Assembly (NCBI RefSeq): GCF_000189635.1
Contig: NW_002476052.1
Span: 1,784 to 65,783 of the forward strand
Direction of reading: 5' to 3'
DNA length: 64,000 nucleotides
DNA from: Tetrahymena thermophila SB210
Lineage: Eukaryota > Ciliophora > Oligohymenophorea > Hymenostomatida > Tetrahymenidae
Numbering within the stretch: position 1 is the stretch's first letter; each line of letters starts with the position of its first letter. Below the pieces are notes generated by a model. It was not told the origin of the DNA. It did no database searches and saw nothing but the letters and a program-made list of their open reading frames with translations. Positions 35,868 through 49,390 of the stretch are shown here, one piece after another. A program made the translations under genes and the position numbers.

Positions 35868-38695
35868 ATGGCTATTTATAAAGTATGTAAAAATTATTAT
35901 TAATTTATCAGTTAATAGCGAGTGTTAGATACTCTTTTTAAAACGTTAAGAAATAGATCAAATATAATAATAATAAATTCATAGAAATTTTAATCAAGTT
36001 AAATTGAATAACAGTAGCTTTTTTAGTTTAGTTTAGATTACAAAATTCACTCAAAATTAGCTAAAAAAGAATATAAATTAAAGCCAATGAAAGCAGAGTC
36101 AAAATAGAATTTTATAACGATTTAAGAGCACAAGTAAATCATATAAAAAATAAAACAGGAATCTTCTTAATAGCTAGACTCACTAAGCTAGTAAATGAGC
36201 AAGGTAAATAAGTTTATGCATATGAAAGCCCAAATTAATACTAAATTTTCTATTAATAAAAGCTAGAAAGAAGTTTTTAGTCAGAAGTTGAAGAAAAAGA
36301 TGAGAATTTGAGAAAAAAAATAGCTAATGTATCATAAATTGAAAGGGAATACATGGAAATAAAGTAAGCTTTAGCAAATTAAGTTGAAGAGTTAAAAGAA
36401 AGTGAGTAGAAAGCATAAAATGAATTAAAAATCATAAGGAATATGTCGGAAAAATATAAAGCTGAGATGCTAGATCTCAAGGAAAAGCTAATATAAAAAG
36501 ATGACCTTTTAGAGATTGAAAAAAGAGAAAAAAATTAAGTTAAATATTTAAACAATTAGCTGAATTAATAGTTGAAAGAATTAAATGAATAACTGATTGA
36601 AAAAGTATCAGAAATGACTCTTTAGGCTTAGAAGTATTAGTTAATATCTGAAAATTTAAACTCAATAACAGAAAAATTTGCTATTGAATAGAGGGATCAT
36701 TAAAAATTATAGAAAGTTTTTGAAGAAAAATAAAATACTTGGAATGATTTAGAAATATAGATGAATGAAAAACTGTAAAAATTTAACTAGACTATTGTGA
36801 ATCATTAACAGTAATTATAAAAATAAGAAAAAATTATTCAAAGGTAAGATCAATAGTTAACAAATTAGTAGAGTGCATTTCAGGTTTTAGAAAAAGAGAA
36901 GGAATAAATTATAAATGCCTATAATATTAAAACATAGGAATTATAATAACTTTTAGATTTGAGTTAGACATAGAATATATAGCATACAGAAATAATAGCC
37001 CAAAAATAGAAAGAAATTGAAGAATTATAGTATAAATTTAAGCTTTATCGCCACGAATTAGAATAAATTAAAAGGAAAATAGGGGAAAGTATGGTAGAGA
37101 TAGTTAGAAAAATAAGAGATGATTTGCTAGAAATGTAAGATAATTCTAAAAGTGAGTTTACATCATTCTAATAAGAGTTGCTGCTTATAAAAAATGCAGT
37201 AAATGATAGAATTAGAGTGACACAGATTGAATAGTAAACTGAATTTAAGAAAATCTTAACCTAAATGTAGGATAAAGATTAGCTCATTGACGAGCTAACT
37301 CATTAAATAAAGCAATTAGATTTATTGCTAGAAAGCAGGAAGTAGGAAATTATTGATCTTTAAAGAATAAACATAGTTTCCTAAAATAAAGTAGAAGAAA
37401 ATGAAAAAAAAATATCTGGTTTGTAGCAGAGCAACATTAAGCTAAACGAATAACTAAAAATTGCATAAAGAAATTTAAATGAGAATTAAAAACATGAGCA
37501 ACAGAACAAGATTCAAGATCAAATTTAGTTGAAAGAAATTCATGAAAAGAATATGAAAGAAATAAACAATATATATGAAGAAAGGATAAATAATTTGAAA
37601 AGAAAAATAACTTAAATAGAAGAGGAACATGCAAATATTGAGCAGTAACTTTATGCTCAAGTTTAGTAAGTTTAAGGTAAATATTTACAATCTGAGTAGT
37701 AGCGATTAAAGCTTAAGGAATACATTTTGTAAAATATTGACAATAGAATGAATTAATTGAATTAATCACTTGACTGCTCAATAGTATAACCCTCAATATA
37801 CTAGGAACATACTCCAATAAATACATAATATTCTCCTCTTTAAAATAAATCTCAATTTTATTAATAAAATTTAAATCAAAATACTTACAGTAGTCCTGAA
37901 AAGGTTGAGTTTGTTAACACATAGAGGTCTAGGTAACTTAGAGAAGAGCTAGAGTAACTTTAATAAAATATTCGTAAAGCTAGGTAGGAGTCTAATAAAA
38001 AAATAAGGTAAAAATCCATGGAAGTTTCAGGAATTTACATCAATACAAACCCTAACTTAAATACGTATTCTCAAAAAAAGTAAATGGATATGATGAATTC
38101 AAGTATTTTAAATAATAACGATCTCTTAACATAAAATAATAATCAGTTTTTATAGAATAGCTATAGTAATTTCTACAAAAACACAAGTAATAATAATAGC
38201 ATAAATAACATTAGTAATAATAATAGATACCAGCATGATAAACAAAACGTTAATAATCAGTTGTCAGATAGGAGAAATATTATATCTGATGAAAACTAAA
38301 AGCCTTTTTTCTTAAGTGAATAAAAACAATTTTATGGAAATAATGTATCATATACTTAATAAGGTGATATGATTTACTTAAGATCTTCGCCATATAAAAA
38401 CAATTTCAACAATAACAACAATAGTAATATAATTTAAACAAAAAATTTATCACAATCACCTATAAGCAAAACTAGCTTAAATTCAAGTTAATAATCTTAT
38501 AACTAACTCAAATAGAACTAACGAAGAGTTCCTTAAAGTATTCATTATATGATCCCGAATGTAAATAAATCATTAAACTAAAATCAACTAAACAGTATAA
38601 TTCATGCATAGCAATAAAACACCAATTTAAAGCATAATTTAAGTGTAAATTTTAATGAAGAACCTATTTTAAGCTTTAGAAACTCCTAGAATTGA
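35868..38695 (+). CDS. Long coiled-coil protein with Asn-rich tail
   Basis: One long exon, 36032-38695, holds almost the whole protein. It is best started by a tiny first exon, 35868-35882 (five codons, MAIYK), with a consensus GTATGT donor and an AG at 36031; the phase fits, giving 892 residues. Residues about 20-105 look like a small globular head (VKIEFYNDLRAQVNHIKNKT). Residues about 105-590 are almost continuous Glu/Lys/Gln-rich heptads, a long coiled coil. The last 300 residues are Asn/Ser/Gln-rich. Head plus long coil is the layout of several centriole and ciliary proteins (SAS-6 or XRCC4-like fold), but no diagnostic residues were recognised, so the family remains open. Without the small exon the first Met would be at about 36350 and the head would be lost. 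Confidence 0.75.
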
Positions 38696-39761
38696 AATGA
38701 AAAATGTCAAATGAATTTATAATGTAATTTTGAATAGTACTAGTAAATGTTAGGTATTGTACTATCTTTTGAACAAACAAAATTATTTAGAATGTTTAAC
38801 AAAAAAACAATCCATTTATTTAAATTAAAAAATACAAAAATAAACATTTCAAATAAACTAAAATGAATAAAAATATTAAAATAAATAAATAAATATACTT
38901 AAAATTTTTTACTGTATTGATTTCTTTATTTACAAAGTTGTCATTTATTAACTTATTGCTTAAATTATAATAAAAATACAAATTATTTTAACTCTAAATT
39001 ACTCCTACAAATACAATTCTTTTAAAAAGCATTTTTGAATTTATTTTAATAGGAAACTAAAAAATAGGTATCTAAAATTACATGAAATGAAAGATATTAT
39101 CAGAAGTTTTAAAATAAATAAAAAAATTACATTTAAGATTATCAGTTATTATTAATAATTTAATGTAAATGAATAAAGTTATTAGAGAGCAAATAAATGC
39201 CTAATTTTTTTATTTCTTTTGAATAAGTTACTTGAACTAATTAAATTGAATGTGATAAATCTAAAAATAGAGTATATTATTTACATTTTAATTGTAAATT
39301 ACAATTATTATTTTTCAATTTAAATTTTTAATTCCATCAGATGTCATTTATATAAAACCATAAATAAAAAATGTGTAAATATATGGATGCATCATTCTCA
39401 ATTTTTATTAAATTACTTTTAGGTTTTAAAAGACTGCATTAACCACAATAAGTTATGCCATTTATTTACTGTTTAATTTTACGAATTATAATATAAATTC
39501 AGTATTTTCTAAATTTCCTAGAGAATGTTTATTATTTTTTAGCTAAGCTAGCTAATTTTTATTTTTTACTAAATTTTACTTAGGTAATGTAAATGTCGAT
39601 TCACACTACAATAAGCAAAAAATAGACTCTAAGTCATATTTAAGACAAAAATTGATAAATTAATAATATTGAATATCTAATTTAAAATATTCTAAGTAGC
39701 AAAGTAATTTATAAATATACTAAATTTAGATAGCTTGTTTCCATTAAATTAACACTTATTA
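38696..39761. other. Mostly non-coding; may hold 5' exons of the LRR gene
   Basis: 38696-39560 shows no protein-like frame. At 39568-39690 two overlapping frames look coding: one starting ATG 39586 (MQMSIHTTISKKQTL) and one reading NVNVDSHYNKQKIDSKSYL. Either could be an early exon of the following LRR gene; splice sites do not decide between them. Confidence 0.4.
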
Positions 39762-42700
39762 ATGTTGGAATATAACTTAAAGAAATATGGCCTATTTGAA
39801 TTATCTTAAAATTTCAAATAAGAATAAATATAAGAGCAATCTAGTACTCGACAAGTTTTAAGGAGTTTTAAGAAATTAGAATAAATACCGTCTTACTTAC
39901 TTTCTGATTTTGCATTAAATTTAGAGTAAAATATTCTTAATTATGGTCCATTATGTATTAATTAATTTATTTACTTATTTATTTGCTTGATTCATTCATA
40001 CCTTCCTACTCTTTGATTTATAATTACTGGAAGGATTTTTTTATCAAATGTTCAAGCCAATTAACTCACTAATATACCTTTTATTTATTTAAATTATTGT
40101 AGTAAATAATGTATATCATAAGAACTGGTAGGGTTAATCAGAAAGAAGATGTCAACATACAGATTTTCCACTAAAAAATTGTCTTTGTCACTAAAGTAAA
40201 ATTTTTATGGGTTTATCAAAAATATTAGAATTAAAAATAAATATGCTATAATTAAAATAAAATAAATTATTAATTCATAAATAGTATGATAGCGTACTCG
40301 ACAACAACACTTCAAAACCTGTTTAATGCTTTAGCTTAAGCAGAAATGTGTAAATGCTTGCAATTATACTATTGGTAATCTTGAAAAATACACTTTTTGA
40401 ATAATTAATAATATCTATCTTTGTTACTGAATATAAAGTCACAATTAAGTCACAAGTGAAGTTTCGGAAATCATAGGAAGATTTATGCGTTATTATTTCT
40501 TTCTGGAAAGAGTGGATCTAGATATAAGGTAGTAAAATATTACAATCATCTGAACAAATAAATTTTTAATTATATAGTAAACAAAGGAAATAATGAATTT
40601 AACATACTTAATTAGCATAACGCATTTAACATCAGGTATTTTTGATGTATCAATTAATGTGAATAGTATTTCTGAAATTTATGTTACATTATTTACTTTT
40701 AATTATCACTCACACCTTACAGATAAATTTAACATTTCACTATTTTATTCTACTCAATTTAAATTTTTTATTAGAGTAATGGAATAAATTATTCATTTTC
40801 GTATGCATATTTAAATGCAAAACTAAGTAATAAGTAAATAGATAGATAGATATACTAGCTGTCAATTAAAATTGCTAAATTTAACATTTATTATAATAAA
40901 ATAAAGTTACTGTACTGATTTCTCCATTAAAGATGTTAATAATATAATATCCTCTATCAGGAAGACCTTAACTCACTTCTCAATTAATTTCAAGTAACTA
41001 ATCATTAACAATCCATTATTTTAATTATTGACTGGATTAATATATTATAACCACATAGAAGTGCAAACATTACTGACATTTGTTTGAAACACATCTCAAA
41101 AACTATGGAGAGCTTCACTAAAATTTAATCTCTATTTATAGATTTATCGTAATTTACTTTTTATCCTTTTTTTTTTATAACTCAACATATTCCTAACTCA
41201 TTGTATAAACAATTTAACTATTAAAACCATAATTGAAGCAACATTATCCATCCTCCATCTTTCTGATATTTACTATTTTAACAATTTTTAATTATGAACT
41301 TAGTATTAAAAGATCAAATAATTTAATATTTACTACCATAAATTATCAAAAAATACATCTGATATTTTAAATATTAAGTTATCATTTTATAATCAATAAA
41401 AACTGATATTTTAATTATTATAAATAATTTCTGATATATGGTTTATAGAAAAATACAGTATATGCATCATTAAATGGTATTTTTTAATAAAATATTCAAA
41501 AAATATATTTTATGTAGTAATAATTATTTTATAAATCTCTAAACATATTATTGATATACCGATATAACTTGAATGCATTTTTAATTTAAATTGAATCAAA
41601 AAAAATAAACGATGATTACTTTTTCATAATACATGTACAAATTTTGATTAACTGATTAAAATTTTAGCTATATTATTTAATTTCCTTAACTTACTTTTAG
41701 CCTCAATTGAAAAATTAATATAATAGTTAAAACTAGATAACTAAAGCTGGTGTAAGAGAGTTCTTTTATAGCCTAAAACAAATGAATTATCTCAGAGAGC
41801 TGGGGCTAACGTATGGGTAAATTAATAACTTTTTATTATGTAATATATTTGATGGAATAAGTAAAATTTAATATGTTAATTACTAGGTAGCTTGGAAGCT
41901 ATTATTAAAAAAAATCTTAAATTTTAGTCAATTTTATTTTACATTTATGAAATCAATTCAAAAAAAATAGAGGTAATAACTTAGAATTAAAGGATGTGAT
42001 GTTTGAAGTTAGAAACATGAAAAAACTGAAAAGCCTTTATCTGGGGTTACAGTAATTTGAATTAAATTATTTTTTTTCATACATTTTCAGATATAAATTA
42101 AACCAATAATTATCTTGAATTTTAATTTCTATTTTTAACTTTTTTAAATTCAAGCACTACACTTTCTATAACAAATAACAGCTATTATTTCTAAATTTAC
42201 CAGAAAATGCATAAAATTAACTAAAGTTAACTATTTTAAAAACTTTTTTAAATTATAATAAAAGGATTCCCTCTTCTTCTAACAACTTGTTTTTTGATGA
42301 TGAAGCCTTCGAAGAGAGTTTTGACTATCATAGTCAGTTTATAGAATAAGAGAAAATCAGCTAATACTGTTTGATTAAAAGCAGTGATTTAATTGATCTA
42401 AAATAATATGTGAAAGAATTAAATGAATTAACTAGCCTTTCTTTAAACATACAAAAGTAAAGATTATATTCCTATAAAAAATACACAAATTTTTAGATTT
42501 TAAGTAAGTAAAAGAATGCAATCAACTTGAGCTCTTCATTAATAAATAAATTTTAAGCATCTAAGTGAATTGAATACCCCTTATTAAAACTTAAATCAGC
42601 CAAAACCAATTTTATTTTGTGTTTTTTTAAAAAAAATTTGGCTTTTTTAAGAGAGAAAAATTGTTTGTTATTAACTATTTCAACTATTTATAATTATTTT

Positions 42701-44677
42701 ATAATAAAAAGCCAAAAATATGTGTCCCCTTATCTTAATTTATTGATATGTCCTTATTTGTTTCATCTTAAAGAAGTTAGAATTTATACTCGGGGGTAAG
42801 AAATATTAACTGAGTTTAAAATTTAAAGTATTTATACCTCTTATTATATAAAATAAGAATAATTGATTAGGATGGCAGCTTAAAATTATAAATACCCAAA
42901 CATTTATTATGATTAATTTACATAGATTTTTATTACTTTAAATAAATTTAAAAAGTATTTTTACTTTAAAATACAAAATTATTCCATGATAGAAAATAAA
43001 TTAGATTGATAAAAATCAAAGATATAAATAGATATATTTTATATAATCAATAATCAATAGAATGGTTGAGATATTATAAAAACAAGTACATTTAATCTGA
43101 GAACTACTGTAAAATTTGTATATTTACTAGTATTAAATCAAATAGATAATTAATTTAATAACTCCGCTTATTTGTTACAATACCTTTTATCTATTACCCT
43201 CAATGCTTATTTAATTAATTTGCTAATTGAAAATAATTAAATGCTCTATCTAACCATAGAGAATATATCCTATAATAAATAATTCAAATAATCAATTCAA
43301 GCATTAAAATAGAATATTAATATCAAAATAAAAAAGCCCTACCCTTCAATATGTTTTATGAACAAATAAAATCAATTATCAAAACATAAAATTCAAGCAA
43401 TGTAATTTAGATACAAAAATAATAAATACTTTGGAATATTAAATTTCAATAAAGTCTCTGATTCATCTTTTAAAGAATAATTATTTTCTCTTTCCTTAAA
43501 ATAATAACAAAACATTCATCCATTCAATATTATAATATTATGTATATTCTTCGATAGCTAAAGCTGTTAAAGAGTAAGCATAAAGCTCTAAATTTTGTTT
43601 ATTTTACTAGAGATTTATGAAATCCATAAAATTTGAATTGGCTGGGCTAATCTTTCAATTAGAATAGCTATATTTTTGAGCTAGTGTTTGGCCCATTGCA
43701 GTAACTTAATTTTTTAAATTAAAAAAATCATTCAAGCTAATTTGGTTTAATTACACTCTCAAAAGAAGACTTTTAATTTAAATTGAGTATCAAAAATTAG
43801 GAATTAGAATGAGATAAAAGTCAAAAATCTATTAAATAATTCAATAAATATTCTACTAAAATTTATTATATAATAGTAATTGGTTATTTTTTAAAAGTAA
43901 GACTTCAAATTGAAAGAATGTTTTACAGAATTCAAGCTTGCCAGTTTAAATTTTGATAAAATTACTTAATAATGCTTGTAAATTAATATAATAAATAATA
44001 TTCCATTTAATATAACATAAAAGCTTTTCTATGTAGAACTAAGATGCTCAGTAGCTATTTTACAATATGGCTCATATGGAAAATTTGATATCAATAACTT
44101 TAAAATTAGAGTAATTAATAAATAACTTACTTTCTTACTAACAATCAAGATATGTTTTAAATGAGACAAGTTTTAAAACACAGCTATAAAATTTAATATC
44201 TTATTTATTTTTTACTAAAATAAATAAAATAAAAAGGGAGAATTCGTTGACGTCAGCTATTGGTGAATATTTGAATTATATGATTAAGCGAAAGTATGAA
44301 TAACTGATCAAGCTGGACGTATCGTTCAAGTGTGTTTATTTATTTATTAAATTTGAATTTTCTTTTCTAAAATAATACATACTAAGTTCAAATATAGTAA
44401 TCGAACAATTAATTAATTGATAGATTCAATCATTCTATCACTTATTAATAGATTTTTTTTATTTTTTGTTTTAGATAGTCATAGGTATTTTATTAATGCA
44501 TATACAAATATAAAAAATATTGAAAGATTTTAAAAGGATTATTGATAAATACTTATTAATATATTTATATTTTATTTAAAGATCAAATATTTTAGACGAA
44601 TGTTGCATCAGTGATATATTTATGCCTTTATTTAAATGTGAGTACCTGACTGAATTCTCATTCACTATCTTTGATGG
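39762..44677 (+). CDS. Leucine-rich-repeat protein gene, about one repeat per exon
   Basis: A chain of short exons with LRR/RNI-like patterns and GT-AG borders: 39762-39954, 40103-40195, 40293-40374, 40439-40528, 41727-41816, 41971-42051, 42265-42456, 42712-42795, 44024-44110, 44237-44329, 44582-44677. From 40374 on, each of these ends after the second base of a codon and the next supplies one base, so all joins are phase 2 and any exon can be skipped or duplicated without loss of frame. Example repeats: HNQVTSEVSEIIGRF ... FLERVDLDI; QNQITKAGVREFFYSL ... YLRELGLTY; NMKKLKSLYLGL; VKELNELTSLSLNI; AHMENLISITLKL; KYEQLIKLDVSF. These match the L-x-x-L-x-L pattern of ribonuclease-inhibitor-like LRRs, which bind proteins. 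More exons probably lie between 42796 and 44023. The start, the true end and whether this is one gene with the fragments at 45.9-47.3 kb are unresolved; it may also be decaying. Confidence 0.55.
40837..40852. repeat. GATA tetranucleotide run
   Basis: Three to four AGAT units inside a probable intron of the LRR gene. Confidence 0.6.
43241..43540 (+). CDS. Coding-like exon inside the LRR region, borders unsure
   Basis: From ATG 43241 (MLYLTIENISYNKQFKQ) the frame runs on as protein-like sequence (KKPYPSICFMNKQNQLSKH, FGILNFNKVSDSSFKEQL). The frame is also open upstream, through LLQYLLSITLNAYLINLLI, an LRR-like pattern, so the ATG may be internal. A GT lies at 43542. It is probably one or two further exons of the LRR gene rather than a gene by itself. 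Weaker LRR-like frames follow at about 43620-43720 and 43890-43977 (KLKECFTEFKLASLNFD). Confidence 0.45.
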
Positions 44678-45879
44678 GTAAATTTTTTGCTTTTATTTTT
44701 CAGCAAAAACTTTAGGCAAGCCTTTTGAAAATAATTGAGCCAGTCTTTTTCTATTAAAAAGATATATAAAGTTTATACTTAAATTATTGCTTTACAAGGA
44801 GGATTTTTTTAATAATTTAATTCTGATATCTAAAAATATTATTAAAATATTCAATATTTTTTATATCTAAATATAGAGATAATTTCTTCTATGAAGAATA
44901 AAATTAAGATATCAGTATGACATTTTAGAGGCTATTATATTTCATTCAGTCATAGTGTATCATCAGATAATCTATTTTGCTTTAAACACTAATATAAAAT
45001 AAAGTTATGTAAATGAAATGATTGAATAATCTCACAGATTTTTATTCATTTAGCTTATAATTTTCAAGTAAAAGTATAATAATATGCTTGTGTGAATATA
45101 AATGAAATTTATTGATCTATCTATTCAAGAATTTTTTAAGATAATTGCTAAATTAATTTACAAGTTTTTAGATTAATTTACTTATTTTTTATTGCAAAAC
45201 TTGTAATTTTACAAAAGAATAATTGATTTTTTTAGGAGATACATATTTATATATTATTTTGCTTGCTTGTGTACATTTCAATGAATGAATCAATGCATAT
45301 TAATTTATTTACTTGTAAAAATATAATTAAAAATATATGAAGACAATATAAATTAATCAAAAAATGAATGAATAATTTTTATTTTTAACATATTCAATAG
45401 CTAACTTTCTATTTCAATTTATTTTGATTTTAATTGACTCTGTTTACTTATTTATTGTTGGAATATTAATTTTTTTGAAAACTATAATCGCATCTAAATT
45501 AAGAGTAATTAATAGTTCATTCAATCAATATTTTTCCTCCAATATTTTGATTAACTTAAACACCATTGAATAGTGTCAACTTTTATTTTTTTTCTTATTT
45601 TTCAAACAATAAATTATATCCATAAAACAATCTTGAACATTTTAAAAATGTTCTACCAATTTGATATTACTATTACTTGAAAAAAATTTAATCTAATTAA
45701 TTATTATTAATTTATTTTTTGTTAACTTTTTCTTTACTCAATCAATACAATTTTAATAAAATTCTGGAATAAATTTTTTTTGAAAAATTCAAATATAAAA
45801 TAGTAATCTATATACCAATCTGTCTCTGTTTAATATTTTTTTTATTTTTTCATTCTATTCTGCTATCATTTAATAGTCA
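44678..45879. other. Mostly non-coding stretch in the LRR region
   Basis: One possible exon at about 44930-45065 (VNEMIEQSHRFLFIQLIIF) ends before a GTAAAA donor in phase 2, like the other LRR exons. From 45070 to 45879 nothing coding is seen. Confidence 0.4.
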
Positions 45880-47285
45880 CACAATTACACGATTGATAGA
45901 ACCTTAAAACTTATTAGATCTACTGTGAGCATTTAGATTTCAATCCATCCTTTAACCCTACTGCTCTTAGTAATTTATTGCAATTAGTTTGACTTTACTT
46001 ACTTATGGCTCTGATCTTTTTAAGAGATAAGCTAATTTTAGATGAAATGGTTAAGATCAAAAAGTTGAAAAAAATTATGATGAATTTTTGAAATTAATTT
46101 GAATTAATCTTGAATAATAAAAAGCCACAGAACATTTTAAATTTGTTACACCTAACTGTTCTAGCAACAAAAGTATCTATTTTACACAAGTGATTCAAAA
46201 TTTAGATGAACACTTCATTTTAATCCACATAAATACCTTTGTTAGAAAAATTATTGAAGTAACAAAACATTCTAGAAAGGATCAAAGAATTTTATGAGAA
46301 AAAATTAGAGTATTTCACTTTAAATACAAAATAATACCCCTCAATAAATATAGTAAACCTTAATAACATAAAAAATGGTTTGAAAAATTAGAGATAGAAA
46401 GTTAATAAATAAGTAATTATGATTTTAGATTTGATGAAATCACTCACTAACTTTTAAGTATTCTAAACTTACCTTAAGCAACTTTAATTAAGTATTTAGA
46501 AATAGAATGAATAATGTTGAATTTAACTAAATAAATTATGATATGTTACGCAATTTTATTGCGAAATATGGAAATTTAGCAGATTAATTAATTTATGTAA
46601 GAAATTTAATAGCTATCAGGCTTAACATCATTTTTTAATAACAACTTTTTACATTTTTGAAAACATAAAAGTCATTTATTTATTTCTATTAAATTTAGCT
46701 TGTGAGAGAGCAAAAACAGGTAAAAGGATTAGAATTATCTAAATCAATTAATATGAAAAAAGAAATATTAATTTATATATAATAAAATTTTATGTAAGTA
46801 ATCAATTATAAAGAAATGTAAATTTAAAATTTTTAATATTTTTATTTCGATTAAGATGGGTTAGCCAACTGATGAGTGGTTGTTTCCTACTTTTACATTT
46901 AAATTAATTGTTTGCTAATCAGTAATTATTGTTTTATAAGCTGAAATACTATTTTATGGCTATTAAACAATCAGTAAAAAATAAATCTAACAACAGAACG
47001 AACAAACAGACTTTATATGTTCATTCATTCTCATAAATTAAATTAAAAGAAAAAGAAAGACGCTTAAAAATAATAAAAGCAACAATTTTACAAGCAAACA
47101 AACAAAAAGGCAAATTAATAATTAATATTAGTAAATTAATAGATAAATAGTACTACCTCTTTAAAGAAATTTGCAAATTCTTGCAAAATCTATAAATATT
47201 TAATAATTTTACTTATGGTAAAATAATAAACATATTTACAACCATTAGCCTTTTATTCTTATTTCATAATAAATGGCACAAATGA
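45880..47285 (+). pseudogene. LRR-like gene remnant with broken frames
   Basis: Several stretches are clearly protein-like but do not join cleanly: about 46030-46080 (LDEMVKIKKLKKIMMNF), 46127-46290 (KATEHFKFVTPNCSSNKS, then VIQNLDEHFILIHINTF), 46278-46410 (RIKEFYEKKLEYFTLN), 46430-46500 (THQLLSILNLPQATLIK), 46510-46597 (NRMNNVEFNQINYDMLR), 46700-46794 (EQKQVKGLELSKSINMKK) and 46857-47285, ending at TGA 47283-47285 with a Lys-rich tail. The last three join well (46597 GTAAGA to an AG at 46700; 46794 GTAAGT to an AG at 46856). Between the earlier pieces the frame changes with no GT donor or with too little room for an intron. This is either a decaying LRR gene or a real gene with small sequence errors. 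It could be the 3' part of the LRR gene upstream. Confidence 0.5.
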
Positions 47286-47940
47286 ATCTTCACCTATAAA
47301 AATACAACCAAATCAAAGCTAATTATGAAAAATATTAATTGAATGAATGAAATTATACAAGTTAAATCATAATTGTGTGAATGAATTTTCTATCTTGGTT
47401 AGTTTTATTATAGTTTATGAAAGAAATTTGTATAATTTTGTTCTGAATATATCAATTTGCAAATGCTTTGGTGATTTTAAGAGGAAAACTTTATTTATTT
47501 ATTATTAATTCAATTAAATACTTTCTTAATTGCAAATTATTTGTGGTTATCCTTATTATAATTATACTTTGCATAGTTATTTAATAATACTCAAAACCTG
47601 AAATTGCTAATTTTTCTGTAATTTATCTTATATCATTTTTACATTCAACGAACGAATTATTTATAAACTATATTCTTTTCATATTTTTTTCAATAATACA
47701 TTCATTTTAGATAATAAAAACTAATTGATTATGATTTTAATCCATTTGAAAATGAAAAATAAGATTAATAATAGAGCTAATATTTTTAATTTCTATAAAG
47801 TATTATAATGTTAGATTCTCACCTCATTTACATATAAGAGGCAACAACGAGAAATTTATTTGTAATTTATTGAAAATTCGTTGTAATCTATATGAACAAT
47901 AGAAGAATTTAAATATTCTTAAGAAATTAAGAATTATGAA

Positions 47941-47995
47941 GGCTAGCCCAAATTTCGAAAGTGGGATTCAAACACTTTGGCCATGCTTCCTATAA
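47941..47995. other. GC-richer island with perfect six-base stem
   Basis: AAAGTG (47958-47963) pairs with CACTTT (47973-47978) around GGATTCAAA. On the - strand the loop reads TTTGAATCC, like part of a tRNA T-arm, but the other arms and the acceptor stem are missing, so it is not called a tRNA. It may be a decayed tRNA or short interspersed element. Confidence 0.3.
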
Positions 47996-48501
47996 ATAAA
48001 TAATTTGATTATTTCTGACGTATTTATATATTTACAATGACCAAAGAATGTGGCTAAAATATGTTTATAAGTAAAATTTGCAAAACAAATTATTATATAA
48101 AAAAACGAAAAGTTTTAAGGTTCCAAATAAGGAATAATTAATAAGTTATAATAAAAAATATACAAAAGAACGAGATGAATAAATATAAAGTTATTTCATC
48201 ATTTCTTAATAGCTTTAAAGTTACTCATTATTGATTAAATATAAATTATATTTTAAAAATACAGCTAGCCCATCATTTGAATTTATAATTAAATTCTATC
48301 TTTATTTTAATTCTAAAATTTAAAAATAAGTAAATATAGAAGTATATGCTAATCTAACCAATAATATATATTTTATCATCATTAAAAAACAAATAAAAAA
48401 TAAAAAAATTAATTTCTTACTTAATAATTTCTTTCTGATTTAGTAATATCCAAATTAAATTAAATTTTCATTGAATTAATTACTACAGTTTTTTTATATA
48501 C

Positions 48502-48536
48502 TCATTCATTCATTTATTCATTCTTTCATTCATTTT
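48502..48536. repeat. CATT-rich microsatellite
   Basis: Imperfect run of CATT units (TCATTCATTCATTTATTC and on) in non-coding sequence. Confidence 0.7.
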
Positions 48537-49390
48537 TTAATTAACTGTGTAAATAATAAAATTCTTTTTTTAAATAAACTTCTATTTTCGTCTTAACTGA
48601 CTAATAAATTGAATAGACAAATCAAATATTTGTTATTAAAATTTTTATTGATAAATATCAGAAAATATAATTTAGAAAACTTCTCAAATTTTCTTTGTTA
48701 TTTGAATAATGATATCGAATTATTAAAAAATCCACTTTTTCTAATTTTAATTAACTTTCATCACAGTTTATTTTTTAGTTTTTGATTGATTTTATGGTAT
48801 TCAAATGATTATATTTAATTTACACTGAGTTTTAGTAACTCAATCAAAAATAAATAAATCTTTTTCCCTGCTGTTCAGTATTTTTTTAGGTTTTAAAGAA
48901 GTACTTACAATTTTTTCGTAGAATAGTTTTTTTATTTTATGTTTATATATCATTTTTATGCAGTTTCATTTAAAATAATTGATATAAATTTAACATTAAT
49001 TTTATCCTTAGCTTTACTAAATTAGTTGGGTAAGTATTTACTTAAATACTTCTTTGGTTTTGTCATCTTTATATGATATTTAGCAATTAAATTATAGCGT
49101 GAATTTTGTATTCAAAATATGTAAAATGCGTTAAAATTACTAATGAATATATAATATTTTTTAAGCTATGTATTTTTATCTTTTGATAAGAGTATATTTA
49201 ACATATTTTTAACCTTTTCAATGTGCCCTTAAAATATATTATCACAACTGCAATAATTTTAATGAAGCATATTTAACCAAAAATCTAAAGCATTAAATGT
49301 ATATTATATAGTAATTGGATAGGAAAATTAACAAAGTAATTAGAAATGAGTTTAATTATACCATAAAATGCAACAAATTATATTTAAAGA

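Larger units (their letters stand above)
47286..49390. other. Non-coding, AT-rich
   Basis: About 2.1 kb. No clear gene. A short GC-richer island with a stem-loop lies at 47941-47995, and a CATT-rich run at 48502-48536. A possible LRR-like exon ends at about 49029 before a strong GTAAGTATT donor (LILSLALLNQLG) but is too short to call. Confidence 0.5.

Noticed and set aside
40593..40787. A 64-codon + strand frame (MNLTYLISITHLTSG)
   Set aside because: It looks slightly LRR-like, but no splice border fits the phase of the neighbouring exons, and the second half is not protein-like.
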